Of a DNA stretch of 64,000 bases, positions 1-8,329 are shown one piece after another. A model generated the notes under the pieces. It was not told where the DNA came from and searched no databases. It saw only the letters and a program-made list of their open reading frames with translations. Origin of the DNA: Rhodobacter capsulatus (GTDB taxonomy: Bacteria; Pseudomonadota; Alphaproteobacteria; Rhodobacterales; Rhodobacteraceae); assembly GCF_003254295.1 (NCBI RefSeq), contig NZ_QKZO01000002.1:1-64000 (forward strand), given 5' to 3'. The position numbers were made by a program, and so were the translations under genes. Numbering within the stretch: position 1 is the stretch's first letter; every line of letters begins with the position of its first letter.

Positions 1-1
1 C

Positions 2-232
2 GCCACCGAAAGCTTCTCCGACGTGCCCCTGCGCCGCATCCCCGGCGGTTACGAGGCCGTTCTGGCGGGCAAGGCGCTCAAGCGCCTGATCGCCGCCGCC
101 TTCGAGGGCGCCTCGATCGAGGTCTGGGGCGGCGATCTGAGCGCGCATGGCCTCGATGTGACCGACATCCGCATGGCGGGCGCCACCACCACCGTCACGC
201 TGATGAGTTCGGGCGCGAAGGCGTTGCACTGA
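2..232 (+). CDS. C-terminal end of an unknown protein (5' truncated)
   Basis: An open frame enters from the left edge and ends at a TGA, leaving the last 76 residues of a protein. The tail reads as a plausible globular domain end (RRIPGGYEAV, then IEVWGGDL and a final VTLMSSGAKALH), with no motif I can assign to a family. Codon third positions are GC-rich like the genuine genes nearby, and a strong intrinsic terminator follows about 90 bp later, which supports a real gene end. The start, length and function cannot be judged from this window. Confidence 0.6.
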   Translation, partial: ATESFSDVPLRRIPGGYEAVLAGKALKRLIAAAFEGASIEVWGGDLSAHGLDVTDIRMAGATTTVTLMSSGAKALH

Positions 233-324
233 GATCCGGGGCAGGTGCGCTTGCCCCAGACGTCGAGAAGGCCCAGGCGAAACCTAAACCTCGGGCACCA
301 ATGAAGAGCCTGATCGACGAACCT

Positions 325-356
325 GGCCCCTGTCCGCAAGGACGGGGGCCTTTTCC
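325..356 (+). terminator. Rho-independent terminator after the left-edge gene
   Basis: GGCCCCTGTCC pairs with GGACGGGGGCC across a GCAA tetraloop (11-bp stem with one mismatch) and is followed directly by TTTT. It is the most canonical intrinsic terminator in the window and lies between the left-edge gene and the convergent ABC exporter operon, so it probably ends the left gene. The stem could also work on the other strand, but the T-run is on the plus strand. Confidence 0.8.
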
Positions 357-412
357 CTGACCGCCCGCCGGGGTGCGAGGGGGCGGGGGCGGGGCGGGCG
401 GTGGCGGGGGGC

Positions 413-1105
413 CTAGCTGCGGTCCTCGACCTTGACGATGCGGCCATCCTCCAGCGTCAGGATGCGATCGGCGCGATCCAGAATGCGGCTGTCATGGGTC
501 ACCAGCAGTGTCGTCGTGCCCCGCGCGCGGCCCATGCGCCGGAGCAGGTCGACCACCCCGGCGGCGCTGTCCTTGTCCAGCGCGGCGGTGGGTTCGTCGG
601 CCAGCACCAGCGCCGGATTGCCGACCAGCGCCCTCGCCACCGCGACGCGCTGCTTCTGCCCGCCCGAGAGCTTCGCGGGCAGGTAATCGACCCGGTCCGA
701 CAGCCCCACCAGCCCCAGCACCCGCGCCGCCGCCGCGCGTGCCGTGGCCTGGTCGATGCCCGGATGCACCTGCAGCCCCATCATCACATTCTGTGCCGCG
801 GTCAGGCTTTCGTGCAGGTTGTGCATCTGGAAGATGAAGCCCAGCCGGCGTCGCAGCGCCACCAGATGGGCCTCGGGGGCGCCGTGCAGCTCCTGCCCCA
901 AAAGCCGCACCGACCCCGCCTGCACCGACCGCAAGCAGCCAAGCAACGTCAGCACCGTGGTTTTCCCCGATCCCGAGGGCCCCATCAGCACGGTGAAAGA
1001 CCCCCGCGGCAAGGCCAGCGAGACATCGAACAGCGCCTGTTTGCGGGTCTCCTCCCGTCCGAACCAGTGGTTCAGCCCCGCGGCGGCAATGGTGATCCCG
1101 GTCAT
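413..1105 (-). CDS. devA: ABC exporter ATP-binding protein, DevA family
   Basis: A 230-residue cytoplasmic ATPase that would power export through the neighbouring FtsX-like permease. All nucleotide-binding motifs are intact: Walker A GPSGSGKTT at residues 42-50, Q-loop FQMHNL near 92, signature LSGGQ at 146-150, Walker B ALVLADEP at 165-172 and the switch histidine in LVTHD near 204. Length and motif spacing fit the MacB/LolD/DevA class. It is the last gene of a minus-strand operon (HlyD-like adaptor, permease, ATPase), starting 8 nt after the permease stop, the same order as cyanobacterial devBCA. The substrate is unknown; glycolipid export is the precedent in that family, but LolD- or MacB-like roles are possible. 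Confidence 0.88.
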   Translation of the reverse strand: MTGITIAAAGLNHWFGREETRKQALFDVSLALPRGSFTVLMGPSGSGKTTVLTLLGCLRSVQAGSVRLLGQELHGAPEAHLVALRRRLGFIFQMHNLHESLTAAQNVMMGLQVHPGIDQATARAAAARVLGLVGLSDRVDYLPAKLSGGQKQRVAVARALVGNPALVLADEPTAALDKDSAAGVVDLLRRMGRARGTTTLLVTHDSRILDRADRILTLEDGRIVKVEDRS

Positions 1106-1113
1106 CGCCCCCC

Positions 1114-2286
1114 TCAGAACAGATCGGCCGGATCGGCGGCGGCCAGACGGCGCGTCGCGATCGCCCCCGACAGCGCCGAAAACGCCACCGTGCCCAGAAA
1201 CACGCTGGCCGCCATCCCGGGTGTCATCCGCAGGGGCAGGGTGGTGACCTTGCCCATCAGCGCCAGAATGCCGCCGCCAAAGATCAGCCCCGGCAGGAAG
1301 CCAAGACAGCCCAGCACCAGCGCCTCTTCGAAGACCACGCCAAGAAAGAAGCCGGGCCGGTAGCCCATCGCCTTGAAGGTCGCATATTCGCGCAGATGGT
1401 CGGCCACGTCCGAGGACAGCACCTGATAGACGATGACCAGCCCGACCAGCACCCCGATCAGCACGCCGAAGCCGAAGATGACGCCGGTGGGGCGGCGGGT
1501 CTGCTGATAGCGCAGATCCTCGGCTTTGGCCTCGGCAAAGGTGCGGATCCGCAGCCCGGGGTCCGACAGCTGCGCCCGCAGCCGGGTCACCACCGCCGCG
1601 GCCTCGGCCCCGGGGACAAGGCGCAGCAGGATGTGGTCGGGCGCGCCCGCGCGGCGGGCGGGAAAGAGCCGCAGGAAGGTCTGGTCGGAGACCAGCATGT
1701 AGCCGTCCGCGCCGAAACCGCCGCCGCCCGCAAAGGTCGACCAGGCGGTCAGCGTGCGGTTCTCGGTCTCGAAGGACAGCGGCGTCGCCGGGCTGATCGC
1801 GGCGGCTTCAGTGCGTTTGAAGCCGCGCGCCAGACGGTCGAGCACCGCGCCGTCGCGCAGCTGCAGGAAGCCCGCCGTCGGGGCCAGCGCCGGGGCCAGG
1901 AACTGCGGCTGGAACGGATCGACGCCGAAGGTGGTCAGGCTGATGTCGGTCATGCCCCGGTCCCACGGCACGTTGGCGACGTAAAGCCCCATGCCCTCGG
2001 CCACCTCGGGGTCGGCCAGGGCCTGCCAAAGCCATTGCCGCGCGACATTGGCGCCATCGGTCAGGGTGTTGGCATCCGGGGCGGAAATCAGGATGTCGGC
2101 GGTGAAGAAGGCATAGGGGCGCACGGTGGCCGCGGACATCGAATTCATGATGCCAAGCTGCACGAAGACCAGCACATTGGCAAAGGCCACCCCCGCCAGC
2201 GCGGCGAAAAACCGGGTGCGATTGTGCGTCAGCTGCAGCCAGCCCACCGGCAGCCGCCCGAACAGGCGTTGCAGCAGCCAGCTCAT
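1114..2286 (-). CDS. devC: ABC exporter permease, DevC/FtsX type
   Basis: A 390-residue inner-membrane protein with the FtsX/MacB layout: one N-terminal helix (about residues 25-48), a large periplasmic domain (about 50-265), then three C-terminal helices containing the FtsX core (YATFKAMGYRPGFFLGVVFE near 300). The N-terminal pattern WLQLTHNRTRFFAALAGVAF resembles the DevC subfamily. Its ATG overlaps the stop of the upstream HlyD-type gene by 4 nt (ATGA), implying translational coupling, and the ATPase gene follows after 8 nt. Together the three genes encode a tripartite-type exporter missing only the outer-membrane channel, which would have to come from elsewhere. Confidence 0.85.
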   Translation of the reverse strand: MSWLLQRLFGRLPVGWLQLTHNRTRFFAALAGVAFANVLVFVQLGIMNSMSAATVRPYAFFTADILISAPDANTLTDGANVARQWLWQALADPEVAEGMGLYVANVPWDRGMTDISLTTFGVDPFQPQFLAPALAPTAGFLQLRDGAVLDRLARGFKRTEAAAISPATPLSFETENRTLTAWSTFAGGGGFGADGYMLVSDQTFLRLFPARRAGAPDHILLRLVPGAEAAAVVTRLRAQLSDPGLRIRTFAEAKAEDLRYQQTRRPTGVIFGFGVLIGVLVGLVIVYQVLSSDVADHLREYATFKAMGYRPGFFLGVVFEEALVLGCLGFLPGLIFGGGILALMGKVTTLPLRMTPGMAASVFLGTVAFSALSGAIATRRLAAADPADLF

Positions 2287-3464
2287 GGTGCCGCCCCCGC
2301 CGCCGCCTTTGGCGTCGCCGCGGCCCCGGAGCCGGGCGCGGTGTCGATATGGGCGATCACCTCGAGGCCGGTGAAGCGGGCGGCCCGCCGCGAGGCCTCG
2401 GGGTCGAGCGTGATCCGCACCTTGACCACCCGCGCATCGGTATTGGCGGCGCTGTCGTCAGAGATCAGCCCCTGCCGCCCCACGGTCAGCCCGATGCTGT
2501 CGACCCGGCCGGAGAGCGGCGCGGCAAAGGCGCGCGACAGCAGCGTGACCCGCTGCCCCGGCTGCACCAGGCCGATGCGATCCTGCCAGATCTCCGCCTC
2601 GGCGCGCATCCGGCCCAGATCGCCCATGGTCAGGATGCCCTCGGTTCCGGGCTTGCCGCCGGGCCGGGCGATCACCTCCAGCACCGTGCCCGAGATCGGC
2701 GCCACCACCAGCGCCCGCGCGAGGTCAAGCTCGGCGCGCGCCAGATTGGCCGCGGCGGCGGCCAGATTGCGCTCGGCCACCGTCACGTCTGGCTGCGCCG
2801 CCAGCGCCGCCGGGGTGAACCGCGCCAGCGTCGCCTCGGCCCGGATCACCGCCAGCCGCGTCGCCTCGGCGCTGGCGCGCACGGCCTCCAGCGTCGCCGT
2901 CGTCGCCACGCCGCGCCGGTGCAGGGCCTCGGTCCGGGTCAGGCTGGTCGCCGCTTCGGTCGCGGCCGAACGGGCCTGATCCAGCGCCGCCCGCGCCTCG
3001 TCGCGGCTCGAGGCGACCGTGGCCTTCACCTGCACCAGCGCCGCTTCGCGCACCGCAAGCTCGGCCCGTGCCGCCAGAACCGCGCTTTCAAGCGCCGCCT
3101 GATTGTCAAGCCGCGCCAGCGGCTGGCCCTTGCGCACCTGCGCGCCCTCGGCCACCAGCAGCTCCGCCACCCGCGCATCGCCCGAACCATAGGGCGCCGC
3201 CACCACCGCCACATCGCCCCGCGGCATCAGCCGCGCCAGCCCGACCACGTCCTGTGCGGCAAAGGGCGCCTCGGGCGCCACCGCCACCGCCGTCTCGGGC
3301 GCAGGCGCGCGGCGCGTGGCCAGGAAAGCCGCCGCCGCCGCCAGCACGATCAGCCCGGCCAGCGCCAGCCACCGCCCCCTGCCGGGACCGGGCGCGGGCA
3401 GATCAAGCCGCTCCGTGTCGGGGCCGGTCTGCATCGGCAATGTCGCGGCGCTGTCTTCGGTCAT
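2283..3464 (-). CDS. HlyD-family periplasmic adaptor of the Dev-type exporter
   Basis: A 393-residue membrane fusion protein. A single N-terminal helix (LALAGLIVLAAAAAFLA, about residues 35-51) is followed by a biotinyl-lipoyl-like half (VAELLVAEGAQVRKGQPLAR), a long alanine-rich alpha-helical hairpin (about 115-215), the second lipoyl half (ISGTVLEVIARPGGK) and a beta-barrel. It would link the permease to an outer-membrane channel. The start at MTEDS is chosen because an AAAGGA ribosome site lies 8 nt upstream; a TTG 17 codons earlier is possible but lacks this support. It is first in the operon and overlaps the permease gene by 4 nt. DevB is the nearest named relative, by context. Confidence 0.82.
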   Translation of the reverse strand: MTEDSAATLPMQTGPDTERLDLPAPGPGRGRWLALAGLIVLAAAAAFLATRRAPAPETAVAVAPEAPFAAQDVVGLARLMPRGDVAVVAAPYGSGDARVAELLVAEGAQVRKGQPLARLDNQAALESAVLAARAELAVREAALVQVKATVASSRDEARAALDQARSAATEAATSLTRTEALHRRGVATTATLEAVRASAEATRLAVIRAEATLARFTPAALAAQPDVTVAERNLAAAAANLARAELDLARALVVAPISGTVLEVIARPGGKPGTEGILTMGDLGRMRAEAEIWQDRIGLVQPGQRVTLLSRAFAAPLSGRVDSIGLTVGRQGLISDDSAANTDARVVKVRITLDPEASRRAARFTGLEVIAHIDTAPGSGAAATPKAAAGAAP

Positions 3465-3616
3465 GCTGCAGTCCTTTTGCCCGCCCCATTCGGCCCCCAA
3501 ATCCGGCCCGTGCAAGGGCCGGACCGTCGCGCCCCGGCCCGGCTCCTAGCGCAGAGCCGGTCCGCTGTCGGTGACGCAGTCACAAGCCCCGGGCACTTGA
3601 TGTCACGGCCGCGTGA

Positions 3617-4058
3617 TCCGCTTCGATCCGCGGGAAGGCGGGGCAGGGCAGGGCCGAGGCGGTTGCCCGCGCCGCGCTGTGGCGCGACAAGCAGGTGGAA
3701 TATTCCCGGCTGCGCACCATCACCGGGCATTACGAAAGCTTCTGGCAGATCACCCGCGATGCGCTTTGCGTCACGCTGGAACGGCTGGCGGGCGGGATCG
3801 AGCCCGCCGCGCAGGAACTTTTGCTGTCGGTCCATGCCGAGCTGCCGGCGCATCCGGAAACCGCCCGGGTTCTGGAACGGTTGCAGGGCGCGGGCCTGCC
3901 GCCGCGGATCCGGTCTTCGTGTCGTCGAACGGCCGGAACATCGGCTGCGCCGCCTGGTTCGGCGACCGCAGCTTCCGGGTCAGTCGCACCGCCGCCCCGC
4001 GGAGCGCATCGGCCGCTCTCTGCGCCATCTGGCCCGGCATCTGGGGCTTGCCGACTGA
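3617..4058 (+). pseudogene. Decayed type II haloacid dehalogenase gene
   Basis: Three reading frames in succession carry pieces of an L-2-haloacid dehalogenase of the HAD superfamily. Frame one (3617 to about 3900) gives the cap-domain signature LWRDKQVEYSRLRTITGHY then FWQITRDAL. A second frame (from about 3901) gives the motif-IV region FVSSNGRNIGCAAWFGDRSF. A third frame (from about 3993) gives PAERIGRSLRHLARHLGLAD and a stop. The N-terminal nucleophile segment (DxYGT type) is missing, and about 60 residues carrying motifs II and III are absent between pieces one and two. At least two frameshifts plus deletions make a functional product implausible. Family assignment rests on remembered patterns. 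Confidence 0.7.
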
Positions 4059-4109
4059 TCTTTCGGCGCAGGTTGCGCAACCGCACCGCCCTGCGCCGGA
4101 TTTGCCGGA

Positions 4110-5204
4110 TCACCGATCCGGCAGGCTGCGCCGGTAGGTCAGGCCGTTGGCTTCCAGCAGCTGCGCATAGACGACCCGGTTCTCTTCGCGCCGCTCGACA
4201 AAGGCGCCGACCTGCGCGTCGATATCCTCGGGCAATCGGACCGTGCCCTGATCCTCGTTCAGCAAGAGATCCGGATTGCCGGTCGGGATCTTCGCGAAGT
4301 CGATCAGCTCGTGGGTGCGCGAGTCATGCGGCAGCAAGGTTGCCCGCACCCCCGAGTTCAGCGCCAGGATCGCGCCGTGCAGCCGCGTGCCGATCACCCC
4401 GGCGCGCGACTTCAGGAACCCGGACCAGTCGTCGATCGAGGTGAAGACCTTGCCATGGGCGCGCAGATAATCCTGCAGCTCCGTCACGGTGGCTTTGCCG
4501 TAAAGCTTGTGCAGCCCGGCCTCCTCCGCGGCGCTGGCCCAGCCCTCGCCCATGGCGCCGTCGAACAGGCTGATTTCCAGCCGTTCGGACTGATAGATCA
4601 TGTCCATCTCTGCCCGGCCGGCGATCGAGAATATCTTCCGGTCCAGGGACCGCGTCCGCAGATACTGCGGCGACATGACATACCGCGTGCCCTGCAGGAT
4701 CAGATCCTCGCTCGGGGGGGGATCGATGTCTTTCGGCAGGTCCATGTAAAGCGAGGGGCAGCCCGTCACCACGGTATTGTGGCAGCCCAGATGCGCCAGC
4801 ACCTTGCGGGTGAATTCGCCGCGCACCGAAATATGCTTGCAGCGCTCGGTCAGGATTTTCGTCAGATCGATGGCGCCTTGCGACAGCTTGAGGCTGGACG
4901 GATCCGCCCCCGCCGAGGCGGCCTGCGCGCCAAGCCCGATGCAGGTGATCGGAATCTCGATCCTTTTCAGCAGATTGACAAGGCTGCCAAGGGTTTCGCC
5001 GCGGTCGATCCAGTTTGCCGCGGGCATGACGACATGATCGTATTCCGCGTTGATCTTGTCCGGATCGAAATTGAAACCGATCCAGGAGATGTCACCGGCG
5101 ATATTGCGATAGGTCGCCTCGGTGAACATGTAATTTCCGGTATTGGTCCGGATCGGAGAGCCGGGAACAGGCTTTCGCCGAATGGTGATCGCTGCAATTT
5201 TCAT
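4110..5204 (-). CDS. Polysaccharide pyruvyl transferase family protein
   Basis: A 364-residue protein of the CsaB/PssM-like pyruvyl transferase family, which transfers pyruvate from phosphoenolpyruvate to sugars in exopolysaccharide or cell-wall glycans. Recognisable segments are the N-terminal NTGNYMFTEA, the middle HISVRGEFTRKVLAHLGCHN followed by VVTGCPSLYMD, and the C-terminal GVIGTRLHGAILALNSGV, the usual family hallmark. It has no signal peptide and should be cytoplasmic. It stands alone, next to the dehalogenase pseudogene, with no other polysaccharide genes in view, so the glycan it modifies is unknown. The ATG is followed by a normal MKIAAITIR start. Confidence 0.82.
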   Translation of the reverse strand: MKIAAITIRRKPVPGSPIRTNTGNYMFTEATYRNIAGDISWIGFNFDPDKINAEYDHVVMPAANWIDRGETLGSLVNLLKRIEIPITCIGLGAQAASAGADPSSLKLSQGAIDLTKILTERCKHISVRGEFTRKVLAHLGCHNTVVTGCPSLYMDLPKDIDPPPSEDLILQGTRYVMSPQYLRTRSLDRKIFSIAGRAEMDMIYQSERLEISLFDGAMGEGWASAAEEAGLHKLYGKATVTELQDYLRAHGKVFTSIDDWSGFLKSRAGVIGTRLHGAILALNSGVRATLLPHDSRTHELIDFAKIPTGNPDLLLNEDQGTVRLPEDIDAQVGAFVERREENRVVYAQLLEANGLTYRRSLPDR

Positions 5205-5465
5205 GGTTCAGTCCCTGTTGCCCATTCCTTCACAAAGGCGACAGCCGAAACCCCGCAAGGGGGCGCGGCATGTCCGGAGTGCCTTCAGGGCGATCTGCAG
5301 GCCTTGCGCGCAAGCACAGTTCCGGATCGGTCCCGTTCCATCCCGAAAGGCCGGCCATTGCATTCGGGGGGCGTATCACGGTCCAACCTCTTTGTGTCAG
5401 AGGTCACTACCCCATCCCCGCGCGTGCTGTCGACAAGATTCTTGACCGGCCCCAAGGCCCGCCGC

Positions 5466-7112
5466 TCACGAGGCAAAACGGCTTTTCGGCATCCTGAGCG
5501 GCTCGAAAGTCTCGGCCGAGGCGCGGTTCCAGCGGTCCAGCCAGGCCTGCAGATCGGGGTGGGTCGAGCCGGTCAGCAAGAAGCCCTCGGGCAGATCCTC
5601 GAAGACTTCGTTGCCATCCTGAAAGGCATTGTCCTTTTCGCGGAACATGAAGTGATAGGGCAGGAATTCGGAGGGATGCGAGAGTCCGGCGGCCCCCACC
5701 AGCTCGCCCAGCGCCTTGAGCGTGTTGCGGTGAAACCGCGCGACGCGCTGGGTCTTGTCGGTGACATCGAGCGCCTTCATCCGGCGCGGATCCTGCGTCG
5801 CGATGCCCGCGGGGCAGCGGTTGGTGTGGCAGGATTGCGCCTGAATGCAGCCGATCGCGAACATGTAGCCGCGCGCCGAATTGCACCAATCCGCCCCCAG
5901 CGCCATCGCCCGCGCGATGTCATAGGCCGAGACGATCTTGCCCGCCGCGCCGATGCGGATGCGGTCCCGCAACCCCGCCCCGCGCAGCAGATTGTGGACG
6001 AAATGCAGCCCCTCGAGCATCGGCATGCCGACGCGGTTGACGAATTCCAAGGGCGCCGCCCCGGTGCCGCCCTCCTTGCCATCGACGACGATGAAATCGG
6101 GCGTCGTGCCGGTTTCCAGCATCGCCTTGACCAGACACATGAATTCGCGCCGATGCCCGATGCAGAGCTTGAAGCCCACCGGCTTGCCCCCCGACAATGC
6201 GCGCAGCTGCCGGATGAAGGCCATGAATTCCAAAGGCGTCGAAAATGCCGAATGCGCCGCGGGCGAGACGCAGTCGCGCCCCATCGGGATGCCGCGCGCC
6301 TCGGCGATCTCGGGCGAGATCTTGGAGGCGGGCAGCATCCCGCCATGGCCGGGCTTGGCGCCCTGGCTCAGCTTGATCTCGATCATCTTGATCTGCGGAT
6401 CGCGGGCCTGGGCGGCGAATTTCTCGGGCGAGAAGCTGCCATCATCATTGCGGCAGCCGAAATAGCCCGACGCCACCTGATAGACCAGATCGCCGCCACC
6501 CGCGCGGTGGTAGCGGCTGATGCCGCCCTCGCCGGTGTCATGGGCAAAGCCGCCCAGTTTCGCGCCCCGGTTCAGTGCCGAGATCGCATTGGCCGAGAGC
6601 GCGCCGAAGCTCATCGCCGAGATGTTGTAGACCGAGGCGTCATAGGGCTGGGCGCAGTCCGGCCCGCCGACGCGGACGCGGAAATCGGTGTCCTTGATCG
6701 TCTTTGGCACGATCGAATGCGTCAGCCAGTTGAAGCCCGAGGCATAGACGGATTCGACCGTGCCGAAGGGGCGCTTGTCCTCGACCCCCTTGGCGCGCTG
6801 ATAGACAAGAACGCGGGTCTGCCGGCTGAAGGGCACCTCGTCGCGGTCGGATTCAAAGAAATACTGCCGGAATTCCGGGCCGACGCTTTCGATCATGTAG
6901 CGCAGATGGCCGATCACCGGATAGTTGCGCAAGATCGCGTGGCGGCTCTGGCGCAGGTCGTAAAGGCCGACAAGGCTCAGCCCGGCCGCGATCCCGAAGA
7001 TCGCCAGCACCCAAAGCTGCGGCACGAAGATCAGCACAAGGCCGAAGATCCCGGTCAGAAGCAGGACCGCAAGGAAGGGAATGTAGCGGATGTTGAGGCG
7101 CAGCTTGGGCAT
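5466..7112 (-). CDS. Membrane-anchored FMN-binding glutamate synthase-like protein
   Basis: About 548 residues. Two hydrophobic N-terminal helices (about residues 10-50) are followed by an FMN-binding TIM barrel like the synthase domain of GltB: YNISAMSFGALSANAISALN, GGISRYHRAGGGDLVYQVAS, IKLSQGAKPGHGGMLP, FIVVDGKEGGTGAAP and the cysteine-rich CHTNRCPAGIATQDP. It lacks the N-terminal amidotransferase domain, so it is not a complete glutamate synthase; stand-alone relatives are common and their reaction is mostly unproven. The start is ambiguous: MPKLRL at 7112 or MPLIREP at 7136, neither with a strong ribosome site. It follows the LysR gene on the same strand after about 100 bp. Confidence 0.8.
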   Translation of the reverse strand: MPKLRLNIRYIPFLAVLLLTGIFGLVLIFVPQLWVLAIFGIAAGLSLVGLYDLRQSRHAILRNYPVIGHLRYMIESVGPEFRQYFFESDRDEVPFSRQTRVLVYQRAKGVEDKRPFGTVESVYASGFNWLTHSIVPKTIKDTDFRVRVGGPDCAQPYDASVYNISAMSFGALSANAISALNRGAKLGGFAHDTGEGGISRYHRAGGGDLVYQVASGYFGCRNDDGSFSPEKFAAQARDPQIKMIEIKLSQGAKPGHGGMLPASKISPEIAEARGIPMGRDCVSPAAHSAFSTPLEFMAFIRQLRALSGGKPVGFKLCIGHRREFMCLVKAMLETGTTPDFIVVDGKEGGTGAAPLEFVNRVGMPMLEGLHFVHNLLRGAGLRDRIRIGAAGKIVSAYDIARAMALGADWCNSARGYMFAIGCIQAQSCHTNRCPAGIATQDPRRMKALDVTDKTQRVARFHRNTLKALGELVGAAGLSHPSEFLPYHFMFREKDNAFQDGNEVFEDLPEGFLLTGSTHPDLQAWLDRWNRASAETFEPLRMPKSRFAS

Positions 7113-7213
7113 GGCGGGCTCGCGGATGAGGGGCATCGCCCAATTTGAAAGCACGCCGCCGGGCCGGTGACAAGCACGCGCTGTGTAAAGATGTGTCCGT
7201 TGCCGATGGTATC

Positions 7214-8155
7214 TTAGCCGCCGGTGCCGCTCTCGGTGCCGCGCCGGGCGGCTTCGGCCGCTTCGGCCGCCCGGGCGACATGGCCCAGCCAGTTGCGGAA
7301 CGCCGCCAGCGGCGGATGCGGGCCGCGGCCGCGCGGCGCGCACAGATAATAGGCCTCGTCCGAGCGCATCCGCGCCGCGAGCGGCACCACAAGCCGCCCC
7401 GAGGCGATCTCGTCCTCGATCAGGAACTCGGGCAGAAGCGCGACGCCCAGCCCCACCATCGCCGCCTGCGCTACGGTGGCGAACTGGTCGAACAGCATCC
7501 CGTGCAGCCGTTGCGGCGCCATCCCGGCGCGCGCGAAGAACTTTTCCCAGGCATCCGGGCGCGAGGTCAGATGCAGAAGCGGCGCCGCGCGCAGCTCTTC
7601 CAGCGTCGCAAAGCCATGCCGCGCCGCCAGATCGGGGGCGCAGGCGGGCACCACATGTTCGCCGCGCAGCCAGCTGCAGTCGGCCCCCGGCCAGTCCGGC
7701 ACGCCGAAATGGATCGCGGCATCGACGGCCTCGGTGGCGAAATCGAATTGCGTCAGCCGGGTCACAAGGTTCAGGGAGATCCCCGGATGGGCGTTCAGGA
7801 AATCGGGCAGCCGCGGCGCCAGCCAGCGCGTCCCGAACGTGGGCAGGATCGCCAGCGTCAGCGTGCCGCCGCCCGGATTGGCGCGCAGCGTCAGCGAGGC
7901 GGTGGAGATCTTCTGCAGCGCCGCCCGGATCTCGCGCGCATAGGCTTCGCCGCCCTGGGTCAGCCGGATCGTCTGCCTTTCGCGGTGGAACAGCTCGGTG
8001 CCCAGCTGCGTCTCCAGCGCCCGGATCTGCCGCGACACCGCGCTTTGCGTCAGCGACAGCTCCGCCGCCGCCGCGGTGATGCTTTGCCTGCGCGCGGCGG
8101 TCTCGAAGGCCTGCAACAGCGAGAGCGAGGGCAGGAAACGGCGCGGGGTCTTCAT
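7214..8155 (-). CDS. LysR-family regulator (GcvA-like)
   Basis: A 313-residue LysR-type regulator. Residues 1-65 form the winged helix-turn-helix (LSLLQAFETAARRQSITAAA then LSLTQSAVSRQIRALE), and the rest is the periplasmic-binding-like effector domain (LAILPTFGTRWLAPRLPDFL, VPACAPDLAARHG). The open frame extends far upstream as a shadow, but the start at 8155 is fixed by a GGAGG site 6 nt before the ATG. It diverges from the FAD oxidase gene at 8330, and a 25-bp perfect palindrome lies in the shared 174-bp control region, so it most likely regulates that amine-catabolic unit and perhaps itself. The inducer is unknown. Confidence 0.9.
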   Translation of the reverse strand: MKTPRRFLPSLSLLQAFETAARRQSITAAAAELSLTQSAVSRQIRALETQLGTELFHRERQTIRLTQGGEAYAREIRAALQKISTASLTLRANPGGGTLTLAILPTFGTRWLAPRLPDFLNAHPGISLNLVTRLTQFDFATEAVDAAIHFGVPDWPGADCSWLRGEHVVPACAPDLAARHGFATLEELRAAPLLHLTSRPDAWEKFFARAGMAPQRLHGMLFDQFATVAQAAMVGLGVALLPEFLIEDEIASGRLVVPLAARMRSDEAYYLCAPRGRGPHPPLAAFRNWLGHVARAAEAAEAARRGTESGTGG

Positions 8156-8229
8156 CTTTGCCTCCGGTCTTGCCTCTTTCTGCTGCCTCTCGCCCCGTTT
8201 CTCAAGGGTTTTCGCCTTGGTCCGCGAAA

Positions 8230-8254
8230 AGGTCATTCCGAAACGGAATGACCT
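8230..8254. promoter_or_regulatory. 25-bp perfect palindrome, likely LysR operator
   Basis: AGGTCATTCCG and its exact reverse complement CGGAATGACCT flank a 3-bp AAA centre, giving 22 paired bases with no mismatch. It contains ATTCCGAAACGGAAT, which fits the LysR-type T-N11-A rule. It sits about midway between the divergent starts of the LysR gene (8155) and the FAD oxidase gene (8330), the expected place for a shared recognition and activation site. Binding is inferred, not shown. Confidence 0.7.
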
Positions 8255-8329
8255 GAGACGCATCGCGAATTGGCCCTGGCGCGCGAAACCGGGCAGGAAG
8301 GGGCCGGAACAGCCCCGCAGGAAGGTTTG

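Noticed and set aside
2283-3515. Longer HlyD start at 3515 (TTG)
   Set aside because: It adds 17 residues with no ribosome site, whereas 3464 has AAAGGA at good spacing.
4311-7148. 945-residue open frame on the plus strand
   Set aside because: It lies antisense to the glutamate-synthase-like and pyruvyl transferase genes and has a biased Arg/His/Gln-rich composition typical of the reverse complement of GC-rich genes.
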